Notes: generated from the letters alone by a model not told the origin. A stretch of DNA of 34,017 nt from CAZCQG01 sp964500775 (GCA_964500775.1 CAZCQG010000022.1:1-34017), one strand, 5' to 3'. Counted from the first letter of the stretch, positions 7,218 to 14,853 are shown. Numbers and translations are program-made.

Positions 7218-8832
7218 TTTACTTTTCGGCGATATAATACCTCTATTAACTCGACAGGACGATTTTTTGGACGATCTCACCTCCCAAGACCCCGCTTTTA
7301 GCAGGTTTGTACACAGACATTTTTTTATCTCCATAGCTTTTTTAGTATTGGCGATATTCTTCGGTATAGTCTACGCCGTTTTTATGGTTGACAGCGCTTG
7401 GACGCTCATAGATGCCGCAAACGCCCGCAGCCTCCATATCTCGCTGATGCTGTATGGATTTGTTCCGCTTATGCTCTCACTCCTCCCTTTTGCGTTATTT
7501 GAACGCGACGGATTGCATTCGGAATCTGGGCTAAAAAATCTGGAGCGCTATTTTATTTTTTGGTACGTCTTTTTGGTCTTTCTTATCGTTACGCTCCTTT
7601 TCGGGCTGAAGCGCGACCTCCCGTTTTACGACTTTGAATATTTTCTCAATCTCTTCCTCGCCCTCGCAGGGCTGTTTTATATCAAGGCTTTTTTTGATTT
7701 TAGCGCCGGTTACGCCGTGACGCCGCTTTGGGTAAAGGTGAGCAAGCTCATCGTCTTTATCTCCCCCTTCGCGCTCCTATTTTTGATGAATCCCAAATAC
7801 GGTCAAGTCGAAGCCACCCTCTATGGACCGCACGGCGATAATACCCTTGGGATGAGCTTCGCGCTGCTTCCCATCTACTACCTCATCATCAAGTTGCACG
7901 ATAAGGATTTCAAAGCAAGATTCCACATCCTTTGGATCATCCCGCTACTCTTCTACACCCTAAGCGTATTCCAAAAGATATTCATCGGGCAATTAAGCTA
8001 CGGCGAAGAGTGGTTTATGCAGTGGTTGACGTTCCTTTATGTGCCGCTTTTGTATATATGGTTGCGCGATTCCAAACTTACTTTCAAAACCCACGCACCC
8101 CTTTATCTCTCGGTATTTTTCTTCCTTTTCGTAGACATCGAGGGAAATATCCTCTTCATCCCCCACCTCCGCGAGATATTTCACCGAAACGACCTCGTGG
8201 TCGGGCATGCACACCTAGCGATGGGGGCTGCGGTATTTTTTATGGCATTTGCTTCGGTGTCGCGCACCATCGATTTCCCGCGCCTCTTTTCTACTCTCTG
8301 GAGCGTAGCGCTCGCTTTTATGGCGCTCTCCCTTTCGCTTGCGGGATGTATCGAGGCGGGATTGCTAGAAGGGAGTATCCGATTCTATTGGGTGCTACGC
8401 CTCATCTTCGGGGTAGCCGCACTTGTGATCGTCCTCTATTTTTTTACCCGTATCGATTGGAAAGGCAGAAGTGCTTTGCAACGATTTAACCTCATCGGAT
8501 TCCTCTCGGACGGTCTTGGCGGTTTAGCGCTGCTGTTTTTCGGCAAATTCCTCTACTCCCTTGCGTGGTTCGATTTTGTCGGGAGTTACCAGTATGTCGT
8601 TTTTGGATTTGTGAGCGGGGTGGGATTCTTGCATCTTTTAGGATACCTGCGCTCGGAGTTTGCGGGATTTGTCCTCTTGGCGACCTCCTCTATCCGCATC
8701 CTCACCGCCGCTATTTTCCTCTCGCTCTTTATGAGTGAGACGTTGGGGATCGATGCCTTTTTTATCGCCCTCTATGATTTGGGATTTGCATCGCTTTATT
8801 TTGTGTTTTTTGCAGGGCAAAGAGCACGATGA
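7207..8832 (+). CDS. CcoN-like haem-copper oxidase subunit I homologue lacking CuB histidines
   Basis: 541 residues from GTG 7207, with about 12-14 hydrophobic helices. It can be laid on CcoN of cbb3 oxidases by eye: SLHISLMLYGFVPLML (H77) at the helix II low-spin haem ligand; YGPHGDNTLG (H209) at the helix VI WYGHN position; and IEGNILFIPHLREIFHRNDLVVGHAHLAMGA at the helix IX-X segment ending in GHVHSG, with H334 and H336 in the place of the high-spin and low-spin haem ligands. The helix VII GPHHL pair that binds CuB appears as non-histidine residues (around 250-258). So a haem-binding membrane protein without a full oxygen-reducing centre is likely; this is inference. Overlaps genes on both sides (GTG at 7207; ATGA at 8829). 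Confidence 0.65.
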   Translation: MPLDLLFGDIIPLLTRQDDFLDDLTSQDPAFSRFVHRHFFISIAFLVLAIFFGIVYAVFMVDSAWTLIDAANARSLHISLMLYGFVPLMLSLLPFALFERDGLHSESGLKNLERYFIFWYVFLVFLIVTLLFGLKRDLPFYDFEYFLNLFLALAGLFYIKAFFDFSAGYAVTPLWVKVSKLIVFISPFALLFLMNPKYGQVEATLYGPHGDNTLGMSFALLPIYYLIIKLHDKDFKARFHILWIIPLLFYTLSVFQKIFIGQLSYGEEWFMQWLTFLYVPLLYIWLRDSKLTFKTHAPLYLSVFFFLFVDIEGNILFIPHLREIFHRNDLVVGHAHLAMGAAVFFMAFASVSRTIDFPRLFSTLWSVALAFMALSLSLAGCIEAGLLEGSIRFYWVLRLIFGVAALVIVLYFFTRIDWKGRSALQRFNLIGFLSDGLGGLALLFFGKFLYSLAWFDFVGSYQYVVFGFVSGVGFLHLLGYLRSEFAGFVLLATSSIRILTAAIFLSLFMSETLGIDAFFIALYDLGFASLYFVFFAGQRAR

Positions 8833-9794
8833 TATTTTTGGTCACGCTCCTTGGAAGCGAACTGGCATACTACCTCCTCATCATCCAGACGGGTATCGTG
8901 GAGTTTTATCACTCCAATCTCTACCTCTTGTGGGGGATACCCTTAGGCGGCGTGATTGGGACATTTACTGCACATAAGAAATTTTTCTTCTTGGATTCAC
9001 TCAAGAAAAAGGGGGTTGCCCTTTTGGCGCTCCAGCTCCTCCTCTCCTTCTCCTACCCGTCTCTTGGCGGATTGAGCGAATTTCTTTTGGGATTTGCAGT
9101 CGGGAGTATGGCGCCGGTACTTTTGTTTCTCTTCCGCGGCGAAGGGTTGGCGCTACTCGCACTTGGACTTGGAGTCTCCTACGCGACGGGGACGTATTTT
9201 TTCAACACTCCGCCCATAGAGCGGGAATCCTTAGCGGTGATTCTTAGCACCCTCGCCCTAGTCTCGTTTTTGTTCATACCCCAAAAAGAGGATGAAGCCG
9301 CCGCGATAACTATCGATTTTTCTTCGATTCTCCCTCTATTTTTATGGCTGGTGCTTGATTTCAGTCTCTTTGAGATGCTTTCGCGCAGCGATACGATTCC
9401 TATTTGGCGGGAACACTACACCCCTCTTATCATCGCCTTTCACCTCACGGGTTTGGTATTTGCCTATCTTTTACGGGACAAAGGAATCGAGAAAGGTTTG
9501 ATTCTCACCCTATTTATCATCAGCTACGGTGCGTTTTATGCGGGATTCCCGACGACGCTTGCTATCTTTTATCCCTTTGTCATCTCGTTTTACAACTTTT
9601 TCGTCTTTAAAGCACTGCTCAAAATCCCCTCACTTAGGACGCTCTCAATCCTCATGGTCTTTACGTGCTGGGTCGCTTCGGGGATAGGATTTGGGATCGC
9701 GGTGTTAAATACCGTCCATTTACCCATCGTTTTTATAATACTCCTAGGGATTCAATTTTTAAAAAAGGGACATCATGAAAAAAATATTGCTTAG
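8829..9794 (+). CDS. Polytopic membrane protein of unknown function
   Basis: 321 residues, starting at ATG 8829 in an ATGA overlap with the CcoN-like gene. About ten hydrophobic helices in two halves separated by a polar stretch near residues 155-165 (PQKEDEAAA), loosely like a small transporter of major-facilitator type, but I see no transporter signature motif and make no substrate claim. His residues occur in loops (EHYTP, TAHKK) but not in a clear haem-binding pattern. Tight coupling suggests it works with the CcoN-like protein upstream. The YceI-like gene starts within its last 20 bases. Confidence 0.65.
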   Translation: MIFLVTLLGSELAYYLLIIQTGIVEFYHSNLYLLWGIPLGGVIGTFTAHKKFFFLDSLKKKGVALLALQLLLSFSYPSLGGLSEFLLGFAVGSMAPVLLFLFRGEGLALLALGLGVSYATGTYFFNTPPIERESLAVILSTLALVSFLFIPQKEDEAAAITIDFSSILPLFLWLVLDFSLFEMLSRSDTIPIWREHYTPLIIAFHLTGLVFAYLLRDKGIEKGLILTLFIISYGAFYAGFPTTLAIFYPFVISFYNFFVFKALLKIPSLRTLSILMVFTCWVASGIGFGIAVLNTVHLPIVFIILLGIQFLKKGHHEKNIA

Positions 9795-10302
9795 CGCATT
9801 GTTTTTTGCTTTGGCAGCATCTAGCGCGGAGCTTCGATTTGTTAGCGGTTTTGTAGGCGCACACACGAGCGTTTTTGGTGATCACACCATCGACCCAAAA
9901 AGCGAGAAACTCCAATCTTCCCTCACGATGGATGGCGACATAGAGAGCATCAAAGGGAGCGTAGCGATAGACGCCCTCTCGCTAGTGAGCGACGATGCCA
10001 AGCGGGATGAACATATGTACGGGACGCTGGATGCAGAGAAATTCCCGAAAATAAACTACACGATTCAAGCGGTTAAGAAAGAGGGTGCGGGATACGACAT
10101 CCTCGGCACCCTTGACCTCCACGGCGTCCAAAAAGAGGTGCACTTCAAATCCTCCATCGAAGAATCTAGTGGCAAGGTAAAAATGCGCGGGGAGAGTGCG
10201 ATAAAGATGAGCGATTTTAGCATCACGCCTCCGACGCTTTTATTTCTCACCGTGAGGGATGACGTGAATCTCACTTTTGACGCGGAGTTTAGCGCTGAGT
10301 AG
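9775..10302 (+). CDS. Secreted YceI-like protein
   Basis: 175 residues. A signal peptide is clear: KK, a hydrophobic core LLSALFFALAA, and a likely cut after SSA. The rest reads as the YceI beta-barrel lipocalin-like domain: paired strands containing GSVAIDALSLVSDDAKRDEHMYG, LDAEKFPKINYTIQAVKK, YDILGTLDLHGVQKEV and a final V-N-L-T-F-D-A-E-F strand. Family members bind isoprenoid or other hydrophobic ligands in the periplasm and are often encoded near electron-transport or stress genes. Start ATG 9775 overlaps the preceding membrane protein, with AAAAGGG just upstream as ribosome site. Confidence 0.85.
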   Translation: MKKILLSALFFALAASSAELRFVSGFVGAHTSVFGDHTIDPKSEKLQSSLTMDGDIESIKGSVAIDALSLVSDDAKRDEHMYGTLDAEKFPKINYTIQAVKKEGAGYDILGTLDLHGVQKEVHFKSSIEESSGKVKMRGESAIKMSDFSITPPTLLFLTVRDDVNLTFDAEFSAE

Positions 10303-11050
10303 ATTTGAGCGGACGTACACGGATGTGCGTGTAAAGGAGGTGGCGATTCCTTGCGAGAATCTGCCCCAAGATTTTGACGGGTACAGAATCCTCCAATTTT
10401 GCGACCTCCATGTCAACGCCAAAACTCCCGATGCGTTTTTACGGCAACTCGTAGAGACGATCAACGCCACTCCGTGCGACATCGTCGTCTTTGTAGGCGA
10501 TTTGCTCGATGCGAAAGCCAAGGAGGTAGAAGAGAAACTGCGCATCCTCAAAGAGATAGCGCAAACGGTCTATTTCGTCAGCGGGAATCACGATTTTATT
10601 TCAGGGTTGGCAGGATTGCAAGCATATTTCGATGAGCTAGGATTTATAGATATGGATGACACAAGCATAAGAATCACACGGAGCGAAGCGCACATAAACC
10701 TCATCGGGATAAGCGACAGATTCGGGAGATTTTTCGGCAAAAAGCGTGATATAAAACCCGCTTTGGAATCGGCACGCGAGGGCTTCAATATCCTCCTCTC
10801 CCATCAACCAAACGACCTCAAAAGCACCAAAAACTACGCGATCGACCTCCAGCTCTGCGGTCACACCCACGGCGGGCAGATATTTCCGTTTCACTTCCTA
10901 GTCGCCCTCACCCAGCCGATGGTCTGCGGACTGAAAAAATTCGGCTCTCGGTGGGTCTACATCTCCAAGGGAATCGGTAGTTGGGGACCGGAGTATAGAT
11001 TCCTCGCCCCTAGCGAGATTTCACTATTGACCTTGCGGAGGGAGGGGTGA
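10277..11050 (+). CDS. Calcineurin-like metallophosphoesterase
   Basis: 257 residues if TTG 10277 is used; no strong ribosome site is seen, and GTG 10325 or CTG 10295 are alternatives. Metal-binding motifs occur in the canonical order: DLH (QFCDLHVNAK), GDLLDAK, GNHDFISG, LSHQPND and the closing GHTHGGQIFPF. This is the YaeI/YkuE-like subgroup. Some members of the wider group act on lipid A precursors (UDP-diacylglucosamine hydrolase), but the substrate here cannot be read from sequence. No clear signal peptide or anchor helix is seen in the visible N-terminus. It overlaps the YceI gene by 26 bases and the permease gene by 4 bases. Confidence 0.85.
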   Translation: MTRSLALSRFERTYTDVRVKEVAIPCENLPQDFDGYRILQFCDLHVNAKTPDAFLRQLVETINATPCDIVVFVGDLLDAKAKEVEEKLRILKEIAQTVYFVSGNHDFISGLAGLQAYFDELGFIDMDDTSIRITRSEAHINLIGISDRFGRFFGKKRDIKPALESAREGFNILLSHQPNDLKSTKNYAIDLQLCGHTHGGQIFPFHFLVALTQPMVCGLKKFGSRWVYISKGIGSWGPEYRFLAPSEISLLTLRREG

Positions 11051-12129
11051 TACTTAGCTCGCTCAAAGTACTCAAAAAAAACAAGTTCAAGACCCTCCTC
11101 ATCTTTGCTAGTAGCACCTTCGCCATCGTCTCGATATTTCTCATCAGCGCCCTTTCAAGCGGGCTTATCGATATGTACGCCTCGATGCTCAAAACCGATG
11201 GCGACATTATCATCACCCAAAAAGGGGTCGCCGATACGTTCTTTAGCGACGTGGATAGGAATCTAGGAGAAAAGATAAAAAATCTCGATGACATAAAAGA
11301 CGTCCAAGCCCTCATAGTAGGCGCAGGAGCTATCGGGGAGATAAATATCGCAGGTATCTACGGCGTGAGTGAAAATCGATTTTCAAACTACAAACTCGCA
11401 AGCGGCACGTATCCAAAAAGCGGCGAAGTGATGCTAGGAGAGAGCGTCTCCCGCATCCTCCGCGCACCCAATAGCGTCATGATATTTAACAAAGAGTTCA
11501 AGGTCAGCGGGGTATTTGCCAGCGACATCGGATTTGAAGACGGCGGCGTGGTGGTGGGAATCGAAGATGCGGAAAAGATGTTCAAAAAAAGCGCCTCGTT
11601 CCTCCTCTGCACCCTCAAAGAGCGTGACGATTTTGAGAATACACTCACAAAAATCAACACCCTCTCTAGTGAAATAGAGGCAAAAAAAACCGATGATTTC
11701 ATCAAAAACTACAACCAATTTAAAATCATCAAATACTCTTCCGCTGCCATCTCCTCCATCGCCTTTACTATGGGATTACTTAGTATCGTTAGCATCATGA
11801 GCATCATCGTCAACGACCGCAAAAGCGAGTTCGGAATCAAGCGTGCGCTTGGCTTTGGCAAAGGGAGCATCATTGTTTCGCTCATCTTAGAATCGCTCTT
11901 TATCTCGGTGCTGTCGTATATTTTTGCGATAGTGCTAAGCTATGCGGCATTAGCGGTGCTCAAAAATATCGATAGATTCCAAGGGTATTTGAGCGGCGAG
12001 ATAGAGCCTATTTTGGCGCTCTCTATCTTTATCGCGGCGATTGTTATGTCGATTCTAGGTTCGATTTTCCCCGCGTTTATCGCTTCGCGCACCGATCCGA
12101 TGGTACTTATCCAAAAGGGGCAAAGTTGA
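11047..12129 (+). CDS. ABC transporter permease, MacB/FtsX type
   Basis: 360 residues from GTG 11047, preceded by GGAGGGAGG. Topology is the MacB/LolC pattern: one N-terminal helix (LLIFASSTFAIVSIFLISAL) preceded by a short charged stretch (LKVLKKNKFK), a periplasmic domain of about 200 residues, then three helices from about residue 230 (ISSIAFTMGLLSIVSIMSIIV, LILESLFISVLSYIFAIVLS, ALSIFIAAIVMSILGSIFPA). The cytoplasmic loop NDRKSEFGIKRALGFGKGSI and the C-terminal ASRTDPMVLIQKG are conserved in this class. Such type VII exporters extract lipoproteins or move substrates by mechanotransmission. The ATPase follows with TTG overlap; no adaptor or outer-membrane channel is in the window. Confidence 0.87.
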   Translation: MILSSLKVLKKNKFKTLLIFASSTFAIVSIFLISALSSGLIDMYASMLKTDGDIIITQKGVADTFFSDVDRNLGEKIKNLDDIKDVQALIVGAGAIGEINIAGIYGVSENRFSNYKLASGTYPKSGEVMLGESVSRILRAPNSVMIFNKEFKVSGVFASDIGFEDGGVVVGIEDAEKMFKKSASFLLCTLKERDDFENTLTKINTLSSEIEAKKTDDFIKNYNQFKIIKYSSAAISSIAFTMGLLSIVSIMSIIVNDRKSEFGIKRALGFGKGSIIVSLILESLFISVLSYIFAIVLSYAALAVLKNIDRFQGYLSGEIEPILALSIFIAAIVMSILGSIFPAFIASRTDPMVLIQKGQS

Positions 12130-12731
12130 TAAGGGCGCAAAACATCAGCCACTATTACGGTAGCGACACGGCGCTAGAGGGGATAAATCTAGAGATACAA
12201 CGGGGCGAATTCGTAGCCCTTTTCGGCGAGAGCGGTAGCGGCAAATCCACGCTTTTGTCTATACTCTCCACCCTCCTCACCCCAAGTAGCGGGAGCGTAG
12301 AGTACGACGCACCCATAACAAATCTCGATACGTTTCGGAGGGGGCAGGTGGGATTTATCTTCCAATTCCACTACCTCCTAAACTACCTCACGATCCGAGA
12401 AAACATCGCCCTCGCCGCCCGCGAACCCGCCCGCATCGACCCGCTCCTAGCCACCCTAGGCATAGATGACATAGCAGACAAATACCCCGACGCGATCTCC
12501 GGCGGGCAGAGACAAAGAGGAGCGATAGCTAGAGCGGTGGTTAACCGCCCCAAATACATCTTCGCCGACGAACCCACGGGGAATCTCGATTCTAAAAACG
12601 GCAAAATAGTCTTCGACTTCCTCAAAAATATGTCGTTAGAAGGCTCCACCGTAGTAGTCGCCACCCACACAAAAGAGATACTCCCTTACTGCGACAGAGA
12701 GATACACCTCGGGGATGGAAAAATCGTCTAA
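12126..12731 (+). CDS. ABC transporter ATPase, LolD/MacB type
   Basis: 201 residues from TTG 12126 (overlaps the permease stop). All ATPase motifs are present: Walker A GESGSGKST (34-42), Q-loop Q80 in FIFQFHYLLNYLT, signature ISGGQ (124-128) followed by RQRGAIARA, Walker B YIFADEP (144-150), D-loop NLDS and switch H181 (VVVATHTKEI). The FQFHYLLNYLTIRENIALAA segment is typical of LolD and MacB nucleotide-binding domains. It would energise the permease encoded just upstream. The ORF ends in convergent overlap with the nitroreductase: the two stop codons share CTAA at 12728-12731, leaving no space for a terminator. Confidence 0.88.
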   Translation: MIRAQNISHYYGSDTALEGINLEIQRGEFVALFGESGSGKSTLLSILSTLLTPSSGSVEYDAPITNLDTFRRGQVGFIFQFHYLLNYLTIRENIALAAREPARIDPLLATLGIDDIADKYPDAISGGQRQRGAIARAVVNRPKYIFADEPTGNLDSKNGKIVFDFLKNMSLEGSTVVVATHTKEILPYCDREIHLGDGKIV

Positions 12732-13390
12732 GAAAAATACCTCGTAAAACTCGCTGCGTGTTCTCTGTCGGTGCGGTAGGTATTGACTATGTGGTTGGTA
12801 TCTTCGTACCCCAGTGCCATGCCGCAGACTAGGAGGTGGTCGTCATATCCGAGGGCTTCGCGGATGGTGGGAGCATAGTCTACGAATGCCGCTTGGATGC
12901 AGCTCCCTAGCCCTTCGGACTGTGCGAGAAGAGCGACATTCTGGACGAACATCCCGTAGTCTAGGAATGAGCCGATTCCCATCCCTTTTTTGAGCAAAAA
13001 GTAGAGGACGACGGGTGCATCAAACGCGCGGTAGTTGCGCGCCCACTGCTCTTGCATCCGCTCTTTCTCTTCGCGCTTGATTCCTAGCGTCTTGTAGAGC
13101 AAAAGTCCTGTGCTTATCCGTCTAGATTTAAACGGCTCAAACCAAGTTTCGGGATAGTAGACGTAATCAGGCGTCTCTTTTTCACCGCGGGTGAATTTCT
13201 CTAGTATCTTCTTTTCGATAGCTTTTTTCGTCTCGCCGCTCACCACGGCTACCTCCCACGGCTGGGTGTTCACGCCCGAAGGGGCAAATCTAGCGCTTTC
13301 AAGTATCCGCTCGATCTTCTCTTGTTCGACTGCCTTGTCCAAAAACGCCCTAACTGACTTCCTCTCTCTGATGGCTTCGATGAGTTGCAA
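12728..13390 (-). CDS. Nitroreductase-family FMN oxidoreductase
   Basis: 220 residues. The start (MQLIEAIRERKSVRAFLDKAV) and ARFAPSGVNTQPWEVAVV carry the FMN-phosphate-binding Arg/Ser residues of the nitroreductase fold. The C-terminal half has GLGSCIQAAFVDYAPTIREALGYDDHLLVCGMALGYED, also typical. These dimeric enzymes reduce nitro-compounds, quinones or flavins with NAD(P)H; the natural substrate is not evident. Start ATG 13390 with GGAGG about 7 bases upstream, only 8 bases after the methyltransferase stop, so the two form an operon. Confidence 0.88.
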   Translation of the reverse strand: MQLIEAIRERKSVRAFLDKAVEQEKIERILESARFAPSGVNTQPWEVAVVSGETKKAIEKKILEKFTRGEKETPDYVYYPETWFEPFKSRRISTGLLLYKTLGIKREEKERMQEQWARNYRAFDAPVVLYFLLKKGMGIGSFLDYGMFVQNVALLAQSEGLGSCIQAAFVDYAPTIREALGYDDHLLVCGMALGYEDTNHIVNTYRTDREHAASFTRYFS

Positions 13391-13398
13391 AATACCTC

Positions 13399-14079
13399 CT
13401 AGAATCTAAATAATAATATCTCTTTATCGGCGCGGTCGGAAAATAGCTTCACGGGAATGCACCGTTCGCATTTTTTCCCCAATAACCGCTCTATCTCCTT
13501 TTTTGTATGGAAATATTGGGTTATCTCCCCGCTTTCACGGATATAATGATTCCCTGCTTTTGTAAACAGTTCGATAATAGTGTGGAGTCGCTTCCCGTCA
13601 AACTCCGCATCTATCGCGAGTAGCGAATCTGCATCGCTCTTTATGAGACTCCCCGCCGTCACGTCGGAAAATCCGTGCAAGGTATTGAGATCAAAAACAA
13701 ACACCCCGCCTTTTTTAAGCTTGGCTTGTACATCCTCCAAGAACAGCGCCAAATACTCCTTGTCAAAATAATTGCACACATCCGCCACGGCGGTGATGCA
13801 GTCAAACTCCCCTTGGATTCCCGCGAACTCCCCGCACACGGCTTCCACACCGCGCATTTTTGCGCGCGTTACCATCGCTTTGCTTTTATCCACCCCAAGT
13901 GTGTGTATTCCAATCTCTTTGAGCGATTCCAAGAATCTCCCGTTGCCGCACCCTACATCGAGCAACGAATCTACTTTTACCCCTAGGAGTATGTTTTTGT
14001 ATTTTTCATAAAGATTCTCGTACTCATCGTAAAAACCTATCAGCGATTCTACTTTAGCATACAAATCCAACGCATCCAT
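13399..14079 (-). CDS. Class I SAM-dependent methyltransferase
   Basis: 226 residues from ATG 14079 with GGAGTGG upstream. Motif I is LLDVGCGNGRFLESL (about residues 39-53), the acidic residue ending strand 2 is in LGVDKSKAMV, and motif II/III regions are FDCITAVADVCNYF and KLKKGGVFVFDLNT. This is the common class I Rossmann methyltransferase fold; the C-terminal substrate part (DAEFDGKRLHTIIELF, IRESGEITQYFHTKKEIERLL) resembles small-molecule methyltransferases, but the acceptor is unknown. It is preceded by a structured spacer (14080-14210) that separates it from the HTH gene on the same strand. Confidence 0.87.
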   Translation of the reverse strand: MDALDLYAKVESLIGFYDEYENLYEKYKNILLGVKVDSLLDVGCGNGRFLESLKEIGIHTLGVDKSKAMVTRAKMRGVEAVCGEFAGIQGEFDCITAVADVCNYFDKEYLALFLEDVQAKLKKGGVFVFDLNTLHGFSDVTAGSLIKSDADSLLAIDAEFDGKRLHTIIELFTKAGNHYIRESGEITQYFHTKKEIERLLGKKCERCIPVKLFSDRADKEILLFRF

Positions 14080-14100
14080 AATCCACTCCTTATTTCATAC

Positions 14101-14185
14101 GCTCCGTGGAACTAATTCCTCGGGCTACGCTAACGCTGTGTTTCCCTCGGCGGGAAGCCCGCGCGCAGCAAAACCGCGCTTAGTA
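14101..14185. other. GC-rich spacer with several consecutive hairpins
   Basis: No ORF is evident. Read on the - strand (the direction of neighbouring genes), it contains GCGCG...CGCGC with a 9-base loop, GCGGG-CTT-CCCGC, and GGAA-TTAG-TTCC in a row, ending just before the ribosome site of the methyltransferase. It is richer in G+C than flanking intergenic DNA. It could be an intergenic repeat element, a structured leader, or a terminator/attenuator between the HTH gene and the methyltransferase. There is no U-run after the hairpins. I do not recognise a known RNA family. Confidence 0.4.
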
Positions 14186-14210
14186 TCTACCTACTAAACT
14201 CTCTTTTTTG

Positions 14211-14453
14211 TTACACGGCAAGCTTCGCGCCCTCGTCCTCTTCGCAGATTCCAAGCTGCAAGACCTTATTTTTCAGCTCCACGTAGTGCTTTGCCTGCAA
14301 GTAGAGTTTGAGCCAACTCTCTACCCAATGGGGTATGTTTTTACTACACCCCCAGTTGTTTACCGTCTGATAGCTAAGCCCCACTAGACGTGCAAACTCT
14401 TTCTTGTTTATCCCCGCTTGCTTCAGTCGTGATTTTAATTCATCAATCGTCAC
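14211..14453 (-). CDS. Small helix-turn-helix DNA-binding protein
   Basis: 80 residues from GTG 14453 (weak AGAG upstream). Residues 15-40 form a Cro/XRE-like helix-turn-helix: NKKEFARLVGLSYQTVNNWG, with the polar-hydrophobic spacing and the conserved Q-T-V-N-N-W recognition helix. The rest (WVESWLKLYLQAKHYVELKNKVLQL) is a short helical tail likely to mediate dimerisation. It is divergent from the 61-residue coiled-coil gene, and the palindrome at 14490-14505 between them is a natural operator candidate. Resembles phage-type regulators, but no other phage gene is nearby. Confidence 0.75.
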   Translation of the reverse strand: MTIDELKSRLKQAGINKKEFARLVGLSYQTVNNWGCSKNIPHWVESWLKLYLQAKHYVELKNKVLQLGICEEDEGAKLAV

Positions 14454-14467
14454 AAATGTACTCTTTT

Positions 14468-14509
14468 TAGTATGTTTATTAAGTTTTAAATACTATAATT
14501 AGTATGTTT
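14468..14509. promoter_or_regulatory. Palindromic operator/promoter between HTH and coiled-coil genes
   Basis: ATACTA-TAAT-TAGTAT at 14490-14505 is a perfect inverted repeat with 6-base arms. The second arm belongs to TAGTATGTTT (14500-14509), which is repeated directly at 14468-14477, 32 bases apart, about three helical turns. A + strand -10 TATAAT (14494-14499) and a - strand -10 TATAGT (14497-14492), with TTGCTA (14521-14516) as possible -35 for the latter, lie in the same block. A repressor bound here would cover both promoters. Binding by the adjacent HTH protein is inference. Confidence 0.5.
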
Positions 14510-14557
14510 TTTCACTAGCAACTTTCAGTCCAAACTTCAACAAAAAAGGAATCGTTT

Positions 14558-14743
14558 ATGGATTTAGCTTCAAAGATGGGTTTGATAAAAGAGAAGATTT
14601 TGATGCTTCAAAAGGAGGTGTCTAAAAGAGAGTGCGAAGTACAGTCACTCAAGAAAGTAATAAATGAACTCAAAAAAAGCAATGCGGAGCTACTGCAAGA
14701 AAACCTCTACTATAAAGGAAATGCGGTCAAGATGACGGCATAA
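14558..14743 (+). CDS. Small coiled-coil protein
   Basis: 61 residues from ATG 14558 with AAAGGAA upstream. Almost the whole sequence is one amphipathic helix with leucine/isoleucine heptads (MGLIKEKILMLQKEVSKREC, then LKKVINELKKSNAELLQENL). No signal peptide, no membrane helix. I do not recognise a family. Its leucine-zipper character and its divergent pairing with an HTH gene over a shared operator suggest a partner or co-regulator. The clear ribosome site, -10 box and typical codon use support a real gene despite its size. Confidence 0.6.
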   Translation: MDLASKMGLIKEKILMLQKEVSKRECEVQSLKKVINELKKSNAELLQENLYYKGNAVKMTA

Positions 14744-14810
14744 TATTCAAGGGATAATCGATAACCTTTATATAATCAGTATCAACTTTTTATACAAATT
14801 AACAATTTAG

Positions 14811-14819
14811 TGCTATAAT
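14811..14819 (+). promoter_or_regulatory. htpG extended -10 promoter
   Basis: TGCTATAAT is a consensus extended -10 element 35 bases before the htpG start codon, giving a predicted transcript start near 14826 and a leader of about 28 bases. A second TATAAT sits at 14771-14776. I do not see a CIRCE inverted repeat, so HrcA control of this promoter is not supported by sequence. Confidence 0.6.
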
Positions 14820-14853
14820 TGCTAATTCAAAATTTTATTTGGAGGAATCAATT

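Noticed and set aside
6243..12731. Biosynthetic or defence island
   Set aside because: The genes are housekeeping, membrane or envelope types with codon use like their neighbours; no nuclease, helicase or synthase modules are present.
14839..14853. TTG 14839 as htpG start
   Set aside because: It would place the start before the strong ribosome site GGAGGA that serves ATG 14854, and adds a non-conserved MEESI.
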